A stretch of 64,000 nucleotides of DNA from Brachybacterium sp. SGAir0954. GTDB lineage: Bacteria; Actinomycetota; Actinomycetes; Actinomycetales; Dermabacteraceae. A program made the position numbers and the translations under genes. The DNA is taken from assembly GCF_005490785.1 (NCBI RefSeq), contig NZ_CP027295.1, positions 1,612,001 through 1,676,000 of the forward strand, given 5' to 3'. This document shows, in pieces, positions 38,085-46,994 of the stretch. The notes below the pieces were generated by a model. The model was not told the origin of the DNA. It saw nothing but the letters and a program-made list of their open reading frames with translations, and did no database searches. Within the stretch, counting starts at the first letter, position 1, and every line of letters starts with the position of its first letter.

Positions 38085-39385
38085 GAGGTCTCCTCGTGGG
38101 TCGGGGGGATGTAGGGGTCCTGCGCGGTGCGCTCCACGCCGAAGCGACCGCCGGCCACCCGCACGGACAGCGCGTCGCCGGGGGCGGAGTCGTCGGGGGA
38201 GCGGAGGATGCCGCCGTCGGGCGTCTGCACCACGGCGTAGCCGCGCTCGAGGGTCGCGAGCGGGCTCAGCGCGCGCACCTGGCGGCCCAGGTGCACCACC
38301 TCGTCCCGCGCGCGGTCCAGACGCGAGCCCATGAGCGTGCGGGCGAGCGCGATGCGGGAGCGGATCTCCTCCTCGCGGCCCGAGAGGATCGAGCTCGGGT
38401 CCTCGAGCACGGGACGCGAGCGCATCGCCTCGAGCGCGCTCTGCTCCCGGTCGATGCGGGTGCGGATCGCGGCGCGCAGCCGCGTGCGTCCCAGCGTCAG
38501 CTGGTCCCGCTCGGCCTGGATGTCCGGCACGACGCGCTTCGCGGCGTCGGTGGGGGTGGAGGCGCGGACGTCCGCCGCGAGGTCGATCAGCGGGGTGTCC
38601 ACCTCGTGCCCGATCGCGGAGACGATCGGGGTGCGGGCGCCGGCGACGAGGCGCACGAGCTGCTCGTCGGAGAACGGCAGCAGGTCCTCGAGGGAGCCGC
38701 CGCCGCGGGAGATGACGATGACGTCGACCTCCGGGGCGGCGTCGAGCTCGGTGAGCGCCGCGGAGACCTCCTTCACGGCGCGCGCACCCTGCACGGCGAC
38801 CTCGCGGATCGCGAAGCGCACGGCGGGCCAGCGCCGTTCCGCGTTGACGACCACGTCCCGCTCCGCGGCGGACTCGCGGCCGCAGATGAGCCCCACGGTG
38901 CGGGGCAGGAAGGGGAGGGGCTGCTTGCGGGAGGCCTCGAAGAGCCCTTCCGCAGCGAGGCTGCGGCGCAGCTGCTCGAGCCGGGCGAGCAGCTCGCCGA
39001 GGCCGACGGGGCGGATGTCGTCCGCCTCGAGCTGGAGGCTGCCGCGCTTGGTCCAGAAGGTGGGCTTCGCGTGCACGACCACGCGCGCGCCGGGCACGGG
39101 CTCCACGGGGAGGGAGCGCAGCACGTGCTCGCGCACCGGGACGGAGAAGGACATGTCGACGTCGACGTCCCGCAGGGTCATGAAGGAGAGCCCCGCGCCG
39201 GGCCGCCGGTTGAGCTGGACGATCTGTCCCTCGACCCAGATCGGGGACATGCGCGAGACGTACTCGCCGACCTTCACCGACAGCTGCCGCAGCGGCCACG
39301 GGTTCTCCGGCGTGGTCTCCGCCGCGGTGGCGGCGGGCGCGGGCCGCGGGGCGGCCGCGGACTGCTCGGGGAGGGGCTCGGTCAT
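38081..39385 (-). CDS. xseA: Exodeoxyribonuclease VII large subunit
   Basis: 434 aa. Catalytic subunit that degrades single-stranded DNA to short oligonucleotides. N-terminal OB domain ([24 protein letters not shown] region), then the catalytic domain with [30 protein letters not shown] and [29 protein letters not shown], followed by a coiled-coil that binds XseB and the C-terminal LERGYAVV. The ATG at 39385 gives a normal length; an Ala-rich stretch precedes the OB fold. Confidence 0.96.
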   Translation of the reverse strand: MTEPLPEQSAAAPRPAPAATAAETTPENPWPLRQLSVKVGEYVSRMSPIWVEGQIVQLNRRPGAGLSFMTLRDVDVDMSFSVPVREHVLRSLPVEPVPGARVVVHAKPTFWTKRGSLQLEADDIRPVGLGELLARLEQLRRSLAAEGLFEASRKQPLPFLPRTVGLICGRESAAERDVVVNAERRWPAVRFAIREVAVQGARAVKEVSAALTELDAAPEVDVIVISRGGGSLEDLLPFSDEQLVRLVAGARTPIVSAIGHEVDTPLIDLAADVRASTPTDAAKRVVPDIQAERDQLTLGRTRLRAAIRTRIDREQSALEAMRSRPVLEDPSSILSGREEEIRSRIALARTLMGSRLDRARDEVVHLGRQVRALSPLATLERGYAVVQTPDGGILRSPDDSAPGDALSVRVAGGRFGVERTAQDPYIPPTHEETS

Positions 39386-39550
39386 GGGTCCACTCTGGCA
39401 CGCGCGGCGGACACCCCGGGCCCGCCACCGCCGGCGGGGGACGAACGGGCACTGGGGAGGAACGATCGGCGCGGGGTGCCGGGACGGCGCGTGATGTGGA
39501 GGTGTGGTGAGGCATGGCGCACCCTCGTGCCACGGGGCCTGCAGGTTTCC

Positions 39551-39556
39551 TACGAT
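39551..39556 (+). promoter_or_regulatory. Leaderless -10 hexamer of ispH
   Basis: TACGAT ends 6 nt before the ispH GTG at 39563; GGAG in between is too close (2 nt) to work as a ribosome binding site. Confidence 0.6.
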
Positions 39557-39562
39557 GGAGCG

Positions 39563-40567
39563 GTGAGCACCGGAACCGTCCTCCTTGCCGAGCCCCGCGG
39601 GTACTGCGCGGGCGTCGATCGCGCCGTCGTCGCCGTCGAGCGTGCCCTCGAGCACTACGACGAGACCGTCTATGTGCGCCACGAGATCGTGCACAACAAG
39701 TTCGTCGTGGACCGCCTGAAGGAGAAGGGCGCCGTGTTCGTCGAGGAGGTCGACGAGGTGCCCGAGGGCGCCCTGGTCATCTTCTCCGCGCACGGCATCT
39801 CCCCGAGGGTCCGCGAGATGGCGGAGGCGCGGAACCTCCGCACGATCGACGCGACCTGCCCGCTCGTGACGAAGGTGCACAAGGAGGCCGTGCGCTTCGC
39901 CCGCGAGGACTACGACATCCTGCTCGTGGGCCACACCGGCCACGAGGAGGTCGAGGGCACCGCCGGCGAGGCGCCCGATCACGTGCAGATCGTCAACTCC
40001 CCGGACGACGTCGAGCACGTCACCGTGCGCGACCCGGAGAAGGTCGTGTGGCTCTCGCAGACCACGCTCTCGGTCGACGAGACCATGGAGACCGTGGACC
40101 GACTGCGCGAGCGGTTCCCGACCCTGCAGGCGCCGCCGAGCGACGACATCTGCTACGCCACCCAGAACCGCCAGGTCGCGATCAAGAAGATCGCGCCGGA
40201 CGCGGATCTCGTGCTCGTGGTCGGCTCCCCGAACTCCTCGAACTCGGTGCGGCTCATGGAGGTCGCGCTCGAGGCCGGGGCGAAGGCCTCCCACCGCATC
40301 GACGACGTCTCCGAGCTGCGCGAGGAGTGGTTCGAGGGCGTCGGCTCCGTGGGCGTCACCTCCGGCGCCTCGGTGCCGGACGTGCTGGTCCAGCAGTTGC
40401 TCGCCGAGCTCGCCGAGCGCGGCTACGGCGACGTGCAGCCCGTGCGCACCGCGACCGAGGACCTCATGTTCTCCCTGCCGCGCGAGCTGCGCCAGGAGAT
40501 GAAGGCGGCCGGCGAGACGGACCGCCGCACCCGCCCGTCGGGCGACCGCGCGACCGCGGAGTCCTGA
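39563..40567 (+). CDS. ispH: 4-hydroxy-3-methylbut-2-enyl diphosphate reductase
   Basis: 334 aa. Last step of the MEP isoprenoid pathway, an iron-sulfur enzyme giving IPP and DMAPP. Cluster cysteines are seen in [26 protein letters not shown] and [44 protein letters not shown] and VGSPNSSNS are all family blocks. The GTG at 39563 gives the canonical start. Divergent from xseA, as in mycobacteria. Supplies substrate for the prenyltransferase at 30.9 kb. Confidence 0.97.
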   Translation: MSTGTVLLAEPRGYCAGVDRAVVAVERALEHYDETVYVRHEIVHNKFVVDRLKEKGAVFVEEVDEVPEGALVIFSAHGISPRVREMAEARNLRTIDATCPLVTKVHKEAVRFAREDYDILLVGHTGHEEVEGTAGEAPDHVQIVNSPDDVEHVTVRDPEKVVWLSQTTLSVDETMETVDRLRERFPTLQAPPSDDICYATQNRQVAIKKIAPDADLVLVVGSPNSSNSVRLMEVALEAGAKASHRIDDVSELREEWFEGVGSVGVTSGASVPDVLVQQLLAELAERGYGDVQPVRTATEDLMFSLPRELRQEMKAAGETDRRTRPSGDRATAES

Positions 40568-40575
40568 GCGGCAGG

Positions 40576-40596
40576 CCCTGGGCGCAGAGCCCAGGG
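40576..40596. terminator. Terminator between ispH and rmuC
   Basis: CCCTGGGC (40576-40583) pairs with GCCCAGGG (40589-40596) over a GCAGA loop, 9 nt after the ispH stop, followed by TTCTG. Confidence 0.7.
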
Positions 40597-40637
40597 TTCT
40601 GATCCCGGAGCGGCCCCTGGCGTCGGATCCTGGCGCC

Positions 40638-41849
40638 TCAGCCCGCGCGGTTCTCCCGCCCGGGGTCGCGACCGTCGGCCCCCTCCCCGCGGGCGAGGTC
40701 CGCGATCTCGTCCTCGCCGAGGCTGCGGGAGCGGCGCGTGAGCTGGTCGACCTCGTCGATCGAGGAGGCGGTGAGGCCCAGGTCCTCGAAGCGGCGCGCC
40801 GTGACCATGACCCGGGACTGCAGCGAGCCGACGGCGTCGTTGAACGCGGCGACGGAGGAGTCCAGGGAGCGGCCCACCTTGCCGAGGTGACCGCTCAGCG
40901 TCGCGAGCCGGTGGTGCAGCTCGCGGCCCGCCTCGAGCACCTCGCGGGCGTCCTTGTTCAGCGCGTCGGTGCGCCAGGTGTGCGCGACGGTGCGAAGCAG
41001 CGCGACGAGCGTCGCGGGGGAGGCGATCACGACGTCCTTGGCGAAGGCGTGCTCGAGCAGGCCGGGATCCGATTCGAGCGCCGCGGCGAGCACGCCGTCG
41101 CTCGGCACGAACATCACCGTGAACTCGGGGGTGTCCCCGAGGGAGGCCCAGTAGGACTTCTTCGCGAGGGCGTCGACGTGGCCGCGCAGGGCCTTCGCGT
41201 GGGCGCGGCGGCGACCTGCGGCGTGGTCCGGGTCGGTCTGCTCGATCGCGTCGAGGTAGGCGTCCATCGGGGCCTTCGCGTCGACGACGACGTGCCGGTC
41301 CCCCGCGAGATGAACGACGAGGTCCGGTCGCTGCCCGCGCTCGCCGCCGGCGCTCGTGCCCGCGTGCTGCTCGGTGAAGTCGACGTGCTCGAGCATCCCG
41401 GCGGCCTCGACGATCCGGCGCAGCTGCACCTCGCCCCAGCGGCCGCGGGAGGTGGGGGCGCGCAGGGCCGTCGTCAGCGCATGGGTGCCCGCGTCGAGCC
41501 GCTCGGTGCGCTCGGCGAGCTCGCCGAGGTGGCGGCGCAGGGCGCCGTCGGTCTGCGACCGCAGCTGCTCGGTGCGGGCGAGCGCCCGCTCCACCTGGGC
41601 GAGGGACTCGGAGATCGGGGCGAGGGTGCGGGTGAGCTGCGCGTCCCGCGCGTGCTCGGTGGCCTCGCGCCGGGCGCTGTCCCGCTCGAAGCGCTCCCCG
41701 GCGAGGTCCAGCAGGGCGGTGGACTCCGCCTGCCGGTGGCCGTGGCCGGCCTCCGCGGCGCGCACCCGCTCGCGCAGCAGCAGCCAGGTCACGGCGGCGC
41801 CGAGCGCGGCGCCGGCCAGGAGGATGAGGATCACGGTGAGGGCGTCCAT
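40638..41849 (-). CDS. rmuC: DNA recombination protein RmuC homolog
   Basis: 403 aa. RmuC proteins limit inversions at repeats; a nuclease fold is predicted. N-terminal membrane anchor (LTVILILLAGAALGAAVTWLLL), a coiled-coil of about 110 residues, then the RmuC domain with GRWGEVQLRRIVEAAGM, RPDLVVHLAGDRHVVVDAKAPMDAYL (the Asp/Lys restriction-like site), FTVMFVPSDGVL and VVIASPATLVALLRTVA. Standard length. No ribosome binding site is obvious before the ATG. Confidence 0.92.
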   Translation of the reverse strand: MDALTVILILLAGAALGAAVTWLLLRERVRAAEAGHGHRQAESTALLDLAGERFERDSARREATEHARDAQLTRTLAPISESLAQVERALARTEQLRSQTDGALRRHLGELAERTERLDAGTHALTTALRAPTSRGRWGEVQLRRIVEAAGMLEHVDFTEQHAGTSAGGERGQRPDLVVHLAGDRHVVVDAKAPMDAYLDAIEQTDPDHAAGRRRAHAKALRGHVDALAKKSYWASLGDTPEFTVMFVPSDGVLAAALESDPGLLEHAFAKDVVIASPATLVALLRTVAHTWRTDALNKDAREVLEAGRELHHRLATLSGHLGKVGRSLDSSVAAFNDAVGSLQSRVMVTARRFEDLGLTASSIDEVDQLTRRSRSLGEDEIADLARGEGADGRDPGRENRAG

Positions 41850-41910
41850 CCGCCCAGCAGACCACGGTGGCCCGACGAACGACGCCTGCCGCGCCGTTCG
41901 CGTGGGGCGC

Positions 41911-42273
41911 TCAGGAGGCGGCCACGCGCTCCCGGGAGCTCTGGACGGCGCCGAGGTTCTCGACGGCCCAGGTGATGAGCGCGCCGAGCGGCTCGAGCAG
42001 GGAGCGGCCGAGCGCCGAGAGCTCGTACTCCACGTGCGGCGGGATCTCGGGGTAGACGGTGCGCTCGACGAGACCGTCGGCCTCGAGGGCGCGGAGGGTC
42101 TGCGTGAGCATCTTCTGGGAGATGCCGTCCACGCGCCGCGCGATCTGCGAGAAGCGCTGCGGCCCGTCCTCGAGGGCGTTGATGACGAGCACGGTCCAGC
42201 GGTCGCCGATGCGGTCCAGGAGCTGCCGGGACGGGCAGGCGCGCGCGTAGGGGTCGACGTCGAGGACGGTCAT
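41911..42273 (-). CDS. HxlR family transcriptional regulator
   Basis: 120 aa single winged-helix protein. [19 protein letters not shown], the Cys often being the redox sensor in HxlR/HypR/YodB types, is followed by [35 protein letters not shown], the recognition helix and wing. GGAGGAGA precedes the ATG. It is divergent from an NAD(P)H-binding oxidoreductase, the usual target arrangement for this family in electrophile or diamide stress. Confidence 0.88.
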   Translation of the reverse strand: MTVLDVDPYARACPSRQLLDRIGDRWTVLVINALEDGPQRFSQIARRVDGISQKMLTQTLRALEADGLVERTVYPEIPPHVEYELSALGRSLLEPLGALITWAVENLGAVQSSRERVAAS

Positions 42274-42450
42274 CGGGGTCTCCTCCGAGGGGAGTGGCGG
42301 AGCCGGCGGGGCGGCGGCGCGGGGACGGTTACCGGAAAGTGCCTACTTCCCAATGGAGACTAGGTTACCTACAGTGAGCATCGAGGTCCATGGCATGTGC
42401 TGTGGGTGATCATCATCAGTGGCGCCCCAGGGCGCCCGGAAGGAGAGCAC
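42274..42450. promoter_or_regulatory. Divergent control region, HxlR / oxidoreductase
   Basis: Less GC-rich than its surroundings around 42330-42380. Two related boxes, GTGCCTAC (about 42338) and GTTACCTAC (about 42364), lie in the same orientation about 26 nt apart and are candidates for regulator binding. A ribosome binding site GGAAGGAG sits before the 42451 ATG. An in-frame ATG at 42397 is unlikely to be used. Confidence 0.4.
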
Positions 42451-43101
42451 ATGGCTCGCATCGTCGTCCTCGGAGGGACCGGCTACGCCGGTACCGGCAT
42501 CGTCACGGAGGCCGCGTCCCGCGGCCACGATGTCCTCTCCGTCTCCCGCACCGCCCCGGCCTCGCTCCCGGAGGGCGCCGCGCACCGCGCCGGCGACCTG
42601 CGCGACGAGACCCTCCTCCAGGAGGTCACCAAGGGGGCCGACGTCGTCATCGCCGCCTCCGCGCCCCGCGGCGACCTCGCCGAGCCCGGCACGCTCCGCG
42701 CCGCCTACGCCGCCGCGGCACGCATCGCGGGTGAGCAGGGCGCACGCTTCGGCGTCGTCGGCGGCGCCGGCTCCACGCTCGTCGCCGAGGGCGGCCCGCG
42801 GGTGCAGGACACCCCCGACTTCCCCGACGCCTTCAAGCCCGAGGCGAAGGAGCTCACCGACGTCCTCGAGGACCTCCGTGCGGACGCCTCCGGCCTGGAC
42901 TGGTTCTTCGTCAGCCCCGCCGGCGGCTTCGGCGCCTACGCGCCCGGCGAGCGCACGGGCAGCTACCGCGTGAGCGACGAGGTGCTGCTGGTCGACGAGA
43001 AGGGCAACTCCGCGCTCTCCGCGGAGGATCTCGGCGTCGCCATCGTCGACGAGGTCGAGAAGCCCGCGCACCACCGCGCCCGCTTCCACGTCGCCTACTG
43101 A
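42451..43101 (+). CDS. NAD(P)H-binding oxidoreductase (atypical SDR, YwnB-like)
   Basis: 216 aa. N-terminal Rossmann motif VVLGGTGYAGTGIV (GxxGxxG), then a short substrate domain ending GVAIVDEVEKPAHHRARFHVAY. No YxxxK catalytic pair is evident, as in the NmrA/YwnB atypical SDRs, several of which act as quinone or flavin reductases. GVVGGAGS is the typical middle block. AAGGAG precedes the ATG. Probably controlled by the divergent HxlR regulator. Confidence 0.82.
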   Translation: MARIVVLGGTGYAGTGIVTEAASRGHDVLSVSRTAPASLPEGAAHRAGDLRDETLLQEVTKGADVVIAASAPRGDLAEPGTLRAAYAAAARIAGEQGARFGVVGGAGSTLVAEGGPRVQDTPDFPDAFKPEAKELTDVLEDLRADASGLDWFFVSPAGGFGAYAPGERTGSYRVSDEVLLVDEKGNSALSAEDLGVAIVDEVEKPAHHRARFHVAY

Positions 43102-43117
43102 GCGGTCAGCAGGACCC

Positions 43118-43162
43118 GGCCCGGGAGTGAGACCGGTGGCTCACCGGATCCGCTCCCGGGCC
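43118..43162 (+). terminator. Long hairpin terminator after the oxidoreductase gene
   Basis: GGCCCGGGAG (43118-43127) pairs with CTCCCGGGCC (43153-43162); an inner CCGGTG/CACCGG stem also forms. It lies 17 nt after the stop and just before the ychF promoter. Confidence 0.7.
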
Positions 43163-43177
43163 CCGCGGCCCGCCCCG

Positions 43178-43183
43178 TAGAAT
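43178..43183 (+). promoter_or_regulatory. Leaderless -10 hexamer of ychF
   Basis: TAGAAT ends 8 nt before the ychF GTG, with no ribosome binding site. Confidence 0.55.
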
Positions 43184-43191
43184 CACCTCCC

Positions 43192-44277
43192 GTGGCTCTC
43201 TCTATCGGAATCGTCGGACTGCCCAACGTCGGCAAGTCCACCCTCTTCAACGCCCTGACCCGCGCGGAGGTCCTCGCGGCGAACTACCCGTTCGCCACGA
43301 TCGACCCGAACGTCGGCGTCGTCCCGCTCCCGGACCCGCGCCTCGCGCAGCTCGCCGGCGTCTTCGGCAGCGAGAAGATCGTGCCCGCGACCGTCTCCTT
43401 CGTGGACATCGCCGGCATCGTCAAGGGCGCCAGCGAGGGCGAGGGCCTCGGCAACAAGTTCCTCGCCAACATCCGCGAGGCCGACGCGATCTGCCAGGTC
43501 ACCCGCGCCTTCGCCGATCCCGACGTGACCCGCGTGGACGGCTCCACCGACCCGTCCGGCGACATGGAGATCATCACCACCGAGCTGATCCTCGCGGACC
43601 TCCAGACCATCGAGAACGCGCTGCCGCGGCTCGAGAAGGAGACCAAGCGCGGCGTCATCGAGGCGAGCGTCCTCGAGAACGTGACGAAGGCGCAGACGCT
43701 GCTGGAGACCGGCGTGACCCTCTTCCAGGGCGCCGAGAAGGCCGGCATCGAGGTCGCCGAGCTGCGCGAGCTGCAGCTCATGACCGCCAAGCCCTTCATC
43801 TACGTCTTCAACACCGACGAGGAGGGCCTCGCCGACACCGCCTCCCAGGACGCGCTGCGCAAGCTCGTCGCCCCCGCCGAGGCGATCTTCCTCGACGCGA
43901 AGTTCGAGGCGGAGCTCATCGAGCTCGACGAGGACGAGGCCAAGGAGATGCTCGAGTCCACCGGCCAGGAGGAGTCCGGCCTGGACCAGCTCGCGCGCGT
44001 GGGCTTCCAGACCCTGGGCCTGCAGACCTACCTCACCGCCGGCCCCAAGGAGTCCCGCGCCTGGACCATCCCGCAGGGCGCGACCGCCCCGCAGGCCGCC
44101 GGCGTCATCCACACCGACTTCGAGCGCGGCTTCATCAAGGCGGAGATCGTCTCATTCGACCACCTCCTCGAGGCCGGCTCCATGGCCGACGCCAAGGCCA
44201 AGGGCTGGGTCCGCATGGAGGGCAAGGAGTACGTCATGAAGGACGGCGACGTGGTGGAGTTCCGTTTCAACGTCTGA
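43192..44277 (+). CDS. ychF: Redox-regulated ATPase/GTPase YchF (Obg family)
   Basis: 361 aa, standard length. YchF is a ribosome-associated P-loop ATPase that damps stress responses. G1 GLPNVGKST (residues 9-17), G2/G3 region YPFATIDPNVGVV and DIAGIVKGASEGEGLGN, the altered specificity motif NTDE in place of NKxD, an alpha-helical hairpin insert, and the C-terminal TGS domain ending DGDVVEFRFNV. Its last codons recur as imperfect repeats downstream, so the 3' end looks like an integration site. Confidence 0.97.
   Translation: MALSIGIVGLPNVGKSTLFNALTRAEVLAANYPFATIDPNVGVVPLPDPRLAQLAGVFGSEKIVPATVSFVDIAGIVKGASEGEGLGNKFLANIREADAICQVTRAFADPDVTRVDGSTDPSGDMEIITTELILADLQTIENALPRLEKETKRGVIEASVLENVTKAQTLLETGVTLFQGAEKAGIEVAELRELQLMTAKPFIYVFNTDEEGLADTASQDALRKLVAPAEAIFLDAKFEAELIELDEDEAKEMLESTGQEESGLDQLARVGFQTLGLQTYLTAGPKESRAWTIPQGATAPQAAGVIHTDFERGFIKAEIVSFDHLLEAGSMADAKAKGWVRMEGKEYVMKDGDVVEFRFNV
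44245..44277 (+). repeat. ychF 3'-end repeat, copy A (intact gene end)
   Basis: Core GGTGGAGTTCCGTTTC at 44253-44268, encoding VVEFRF and followed by the true stop. Reference for the downstream copies. Confidence 0.6.
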
Positions 44278-44302
44278 CATCTTGACGGACGGCGGTGCGT
44301 GA

Positions 44303-44767
44303 GTGATCCCCGGGCGATCGAGGCGGATGCAGCTGCGTCTCGCCAGGAAGCACTGGGCGATCGTCGCTGCCACGGCGGCGCTGGCGGTCGGCGGGTGCGC
44401 GATGGCCTGGTCCTGGGGCATCTGGGGCGTGTTCGTCGCCTGTGCTGCTCTGACGTCGGTGGGTTCGACGGCGCCTGCTCTGCTGCTTCTGCCGCGGTCC
44501 GCGGTGACGCCGATGCTGGTCGCGCAGGTGGCGTCGTGTGCGGTGTGGTTCATGCTCATCGGATGGGGGCTGGTCCTGCTGCTGGACCCGGCGTACACCG
44601 TCGGTTGGGTGTTCCCGGGGAAAAGCGGCGTCGGCGCGCGTGTGGTGGACGAGGATGATGCATGGAGGATCGGCTGGCTGATACTCGGTCTGGGGCTCTT
44701 CTGCACGGTGACGGTCATCGCCGTCGAGATCATTCCTCGCCTCCGCCGTGCGCGGCGGGAGTCGTGA
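44303..44767 (+). CDS. Small membrane protein, accessory
   Basis: 154 aa, not recognised. Four hydrophobic segments: AIVAATAALAVGGCAMAW, VFVACAALTSVGSTAPALLLL, LVAQVASCAVWFMLIGWGLVLLL and LILGLGLFCTVTVIAVEI, with a basic C terminus. The GTG at 44303 is the first start; a later Met at residue 9 is an alternative. It is flanked by copies A and B of the ychF 3'-end repeat and starts only 26 nt after ychF. Codon bias is weaker than in the core genes. Confidence 0.55.
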   Translation: MIPGRSRRMQLRLARKHWAIVAATAALAVGGCAMAWSWGIWGVFVACAALTSVGSTAPALLLLPRSAVTPMLVAQVASCAVWFMLIGWGLVLLLDPAYTVGWVFPGKSGVGARVVDEDDAWRIGWLILGLGLFCTVTVIAVEIIPRLRRARRES

Positions 44768-44857
44768 CCTCGAGAACGTCGCGGTCCGGGGTGGGCTGTC
44801 CGCGGTGCCCGCGGGCCGCCCACCCGACGCGGTGGTTTCTCTCCAGAGGCTGCTCCG

Positions 44858-44891
44858 TGCCGGAACTTGGTGGAATTTCGTTTTGCCGTAT
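44858..44891 (+). repeat. ychF 3'-end repeat, copy B
   Basis: Core GGTGGAATTTCGTTTT at 44869-44884, 13 of 16 identical to copy A, reading RNLVEFRFAV in frame. Preceded by TGCCGGAAC, shared in form with copies C and D. Confidence 0.5.
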
Positions 44892-45035
44892 ATCCTCCGG
44901 TTGCGCGTGGTGTGATGCGCTTCCTCTGCGTTTGGTCACCGCGTTGCTGCCCTTGTCCATGTCCTCCCGGGTCCGCTCGTGTCGGTGGACAGCTGGATGA
45001 CGGCCCTGCGAGCCGATCCGCGAGACGCGTTGCCA

Positions 45036-45041
45036 TACGAT
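45036..45041 (+). promoter_or_regulatory. Leaderless -10 hexamer of the VOC gene
   Basis: TACGAT ends 6 nt before the GTG at 45048. Confidence 0.6.
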
Positions 45042-45047
45042 TGAGCG

Positions 45048-45440
45048 GTGACGACTCCTATACGCCGCGAGATCGGCCAAGTCTTCATCCCGGTGCGGGA
45101 CATCCACCGCTCTGCCGACTGGTACGGCAGGCTGCTCGGTGCGGAGGTGTCCCAGCCTTCGCATGACGACACGATCGTCGACGTCCCGATGGAACCGGGC
45201 CCCGGCCTTGCTCTGGACGCGAACGCGCCGTTCACGCCGGACGGTCCGCCACGCTTCTTCTGGTGGGCCGATGACCTCGGCGCAGTCGTGGCGCATGTGC
45301 GCGATCTCGGGGCCGAACTCGCCTCGGACGTCGTCGACATCGGGAGCGTGGCCTTCGTCCAGTTCCGGGATCCTGACGGGAACCTGCTCATGGTGTGCGC
45401 TCGAACGGAGGGCGACGAGTCCGCTCACACCGTTGTCTGA
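45048..45440 (+). CDS. VOC family protein (glyoxalase/bleomycin-resistance fold)
   Basis: 130 aa. Two beta-alpha-beta-beta-beta modules: FIPVRDIHRSADWYGRLLGAEV and RFFWWADDLGAVVAHVRDLGAEL, ending FVQFRDPDGNLLMVCAR, the common VOC C-terminal block. Potential metal ligands are few, with the first-strand His absent, so binding rather than catalysis is possible. Substrate unknown. It stands alone between repeat copies B and C, with its own leaderless promoter. Confidence 0.8.
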   Translation: MTTPIRREIGQVFIPVRDIHRSADWYGRLLGAEVSQPSHDDTIVDVPMEPGPGLALDANAPFTPDGPPRFFWWADDLGAVVAHVRDLGAELASDVVDIGSVAFVQFRDPDGNLLMVCARTEGDESAHTVV

Positions 45441-45511
45441 CCGCCGGTGAGCGAAGACGCGGCTCATCAGTGCTGGCCCGCACAACGACAGTGGCGGAAG
45501 AGATCGCTCGG

Positions 45512-45549
45512 TGTCGGAATGGGGTGGAGTTCCGCTTCTCGAACTAAAC
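45512..45549 (+). repeat. ychF 3'-end repeat, copy C
   Basis: Core GGTGGAGTTCCGCTTC at 45523-45538, 15 of 16 identical to copy A, reading RNGVEFRFSN then TAA. Preceded by TGTCGGAAT. Confidence 0.6.
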
Positions 45550-45730
45550 CTTTGGTGCGCTCGCACTTACGGATCGGAGCCGACGCGCACAGCTTCGCTC
45601 GCTGTCAGTAATCAGTACCGTGTCGAAGTCGGCGTAAGCCCTCTGTGTCAGCCTTGAGTGAGATCCCCGGTGACCCTCTGTGGATCTGTACCCCGGAGTT
45701 GCACCCTTACTGCACAGTGACAGGTTGGTA

Positions 45731-45768
45731 TGTACCGGAACTCGGTTGAATTCAGGTTCAATGTCTAA
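45731..45768 (+). repeat. ychF 3'-end repeat, copy D
   Basis: Core GGTTGAATTCAGGTTC at 45744-45759 is diverged in DNA but reads RNSVEFRFNV then TAA (45766-45768), the exact protein end of YchF. Preceded by ACCGGAAC. Confidence 0.6.
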
Positions 45769-45823
45769 TACAGGCTTCTGACCCACCTACCTGCGCATCA
45801 GTCCCTGACACCGGGCACTCCCG

Positions 45824-45829
45824 TAACAT
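45824..45829 (+). promoter_or_regulatory. Leaderless -10 hexamer of the 45.8-kb hydrolase
   Basis: TAACAT ends 7 nt before the ATG at 45837. Confidence 0.6.
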
Positions 45830-45836
45830 TGCGGGT

Positions 45837-46841
45837 ATGAATGGGGCGCTTTCGAAGGGTCGAGCGAAGGTGCCACCGGCGCGGACTGGCCGACTCGACT
45901 CCACGGACCGCCGGTACGAGCCTTTCGTACGCCTCGTCCCAGCACCAGTGCGGCGGGGGGCCTCATCGTGGAGGTGGGAGGCGCCGGACGGGGGTGGTTC
46001 GTGGGACCTGCACATCGAGCACGTGGGTGCCCCGACGGCTCCGGTCCGAATGCTGCTGGTCCATGGAGCGGGAGGGAACGCGGCGGCGATGTGGCCCTAT
46101 GCTGCACACCTGAGTCGCCTGGGCGCTCGGGTTACGGTGGTCGATCTGCCCGGTTACGGGCGAACGATCCGGGTGCGGCGTGGACGCCGCAGCGTCAGTT
46201 ATGGCGACTGGCAGCAGCTGCTCGTCGATCTCGTGGGTCGCGAGCATGACGAGCGGCCACTGGTCCTCGTCGGAGCGAGCATGGGTGGTGCCCTCGCGGT
46301 CGACACCGCTGCAGTGACCGGACTGGCCGACCGGGTCATCGCGACCTGCCTGCTCGACCCGACTCGGCCGGGCATCGCTGCCGCCATCGTGCGATCCCCG
46401 TGGATAGCGCGGCTGGGATTGCCACTGCTGCAGTTCGCCCGGGGGCCAGCGGCGAAACCACGGATCCCGTTCCGCGTGCTGACCCCTATGTCTGCGATCT
46501 CGAACGACCCTGGCCTCAGTCATGCAGTGCTCACCGACCCGTGCGGCGGCGGTGGCGCGATGCCGGTGGGCTGGTACCGCTCCTTCCTCGAGGCGGGTCC
46601 GGCTATTCCACCCGAGCAATACCAAGGACCACCGGTCGTGCTGTTGCATCCGGCCGAGGATCGTTGGACTATGCCGGAGCTCAGCCTCGACTACCTTGGT
46701 CGGCTTCGCGGCAAGACCCGGGTCGTGATGCTTCCGGGCTGCGGCCACTTCCCCCTCGAGGAGCCCGGCTTCCAGGTCCTCCTGGACGAGGTTTCGGATG
46801 AGATCGAACAGTTGCTGGATGACCAGCGGAGAGGCAGCTGA
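45837..46841 (+). CDS. Alpha/beta hydrolase
   Basis: 334 aa. Oxyanion block LVHGAGGNAAA, nucleophile elbow GASMGG (Ser), acid in HPAEDRW and histidine in PGCGHFPLEEP, a complete catalytic triad. No lid feature points to a substrate. The first 45 residues are basic and not part of the fold. Start taken from the ATG 7 nt after TAACAT. The gene has a mixed codon pattern, less GC-rich than core genes, and lies between repeat copies D and F. Confidence 0.82.
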   Translation: MNGALSKGRAKVPPARTGRLDSTDRRYEPFVRLVPAPVRRGASSWRWEAPDGGGSWDLHIEHVGAPTAPVRMLLVHGAGGNAAAMWPYAAHLSRLGARVTVVDLPGYGRTIRVRRGRRSVSYGDWQQLLVDLVGREHDERPLVLVGASMGGALAVDTAAVTGLADRVIATCLLDPTRPGIAAAIVRSPWIARLGLPLLQFARGPAAKPRIPFRVLTPMSAISNDPGLSHAVLTDPCGGGGAMPVGWYRSFLEAGPAIPPEQYQGPPVVLLHPAEDRWTMPELSLDYLGRLRGKTRVVMLPGCGHFPLEEPGFQVLLDEVSDEIEQLLDDQRRGS

Positions 46842-46914
46842 GTCGGCCGTGCGCGGTGAGGGACCATAGCCCGGAGGCCGGTCTGGCCTGGTGAGGCGTG
46901 CATGCGTTCCCCGT

Positions 46915-46941
46915 CGTGGCGACGTCCTGGAGTTCGAGCGC
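46915..46941 (+). repeat. ychF 3'-end repeat, copy F (partial)
   Basis: GGCGACGTCCTGGAGTTC at 46918-46935 matches the 18 nt at 44245-44262 of ychF with two mismatches, reading GDVLEF against GDVVEF. The match stops after TTC. Confidence 0.45.
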
Positions 46942-46994
46942 CCGCGCTATGGTGGATCGCAGGAGCTCGCGACGATCATCCCCGGGGCCGGGGC

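Larger units (their letters stand above)
45441..45836. other. Gene-free, lower-GC stretch with repeat copies C and D
   Basis: No convincing gene. Base composition is clearly poorer in GC than the core, around 45545-45780. It holds two copies of the ychF 3'-end repeat 221 nt apart; the segment between them is an apparent empty unit or the relic of a lost gene. Confidence 0.5.

Noticed and set aside
45544..45786. 80-aa open frame on the minus strand in the GC-poor gap
   Set aside because: It crosses repeat copy D, has no ribosome binding site or leaderless hexamer, and no recognisable residues.
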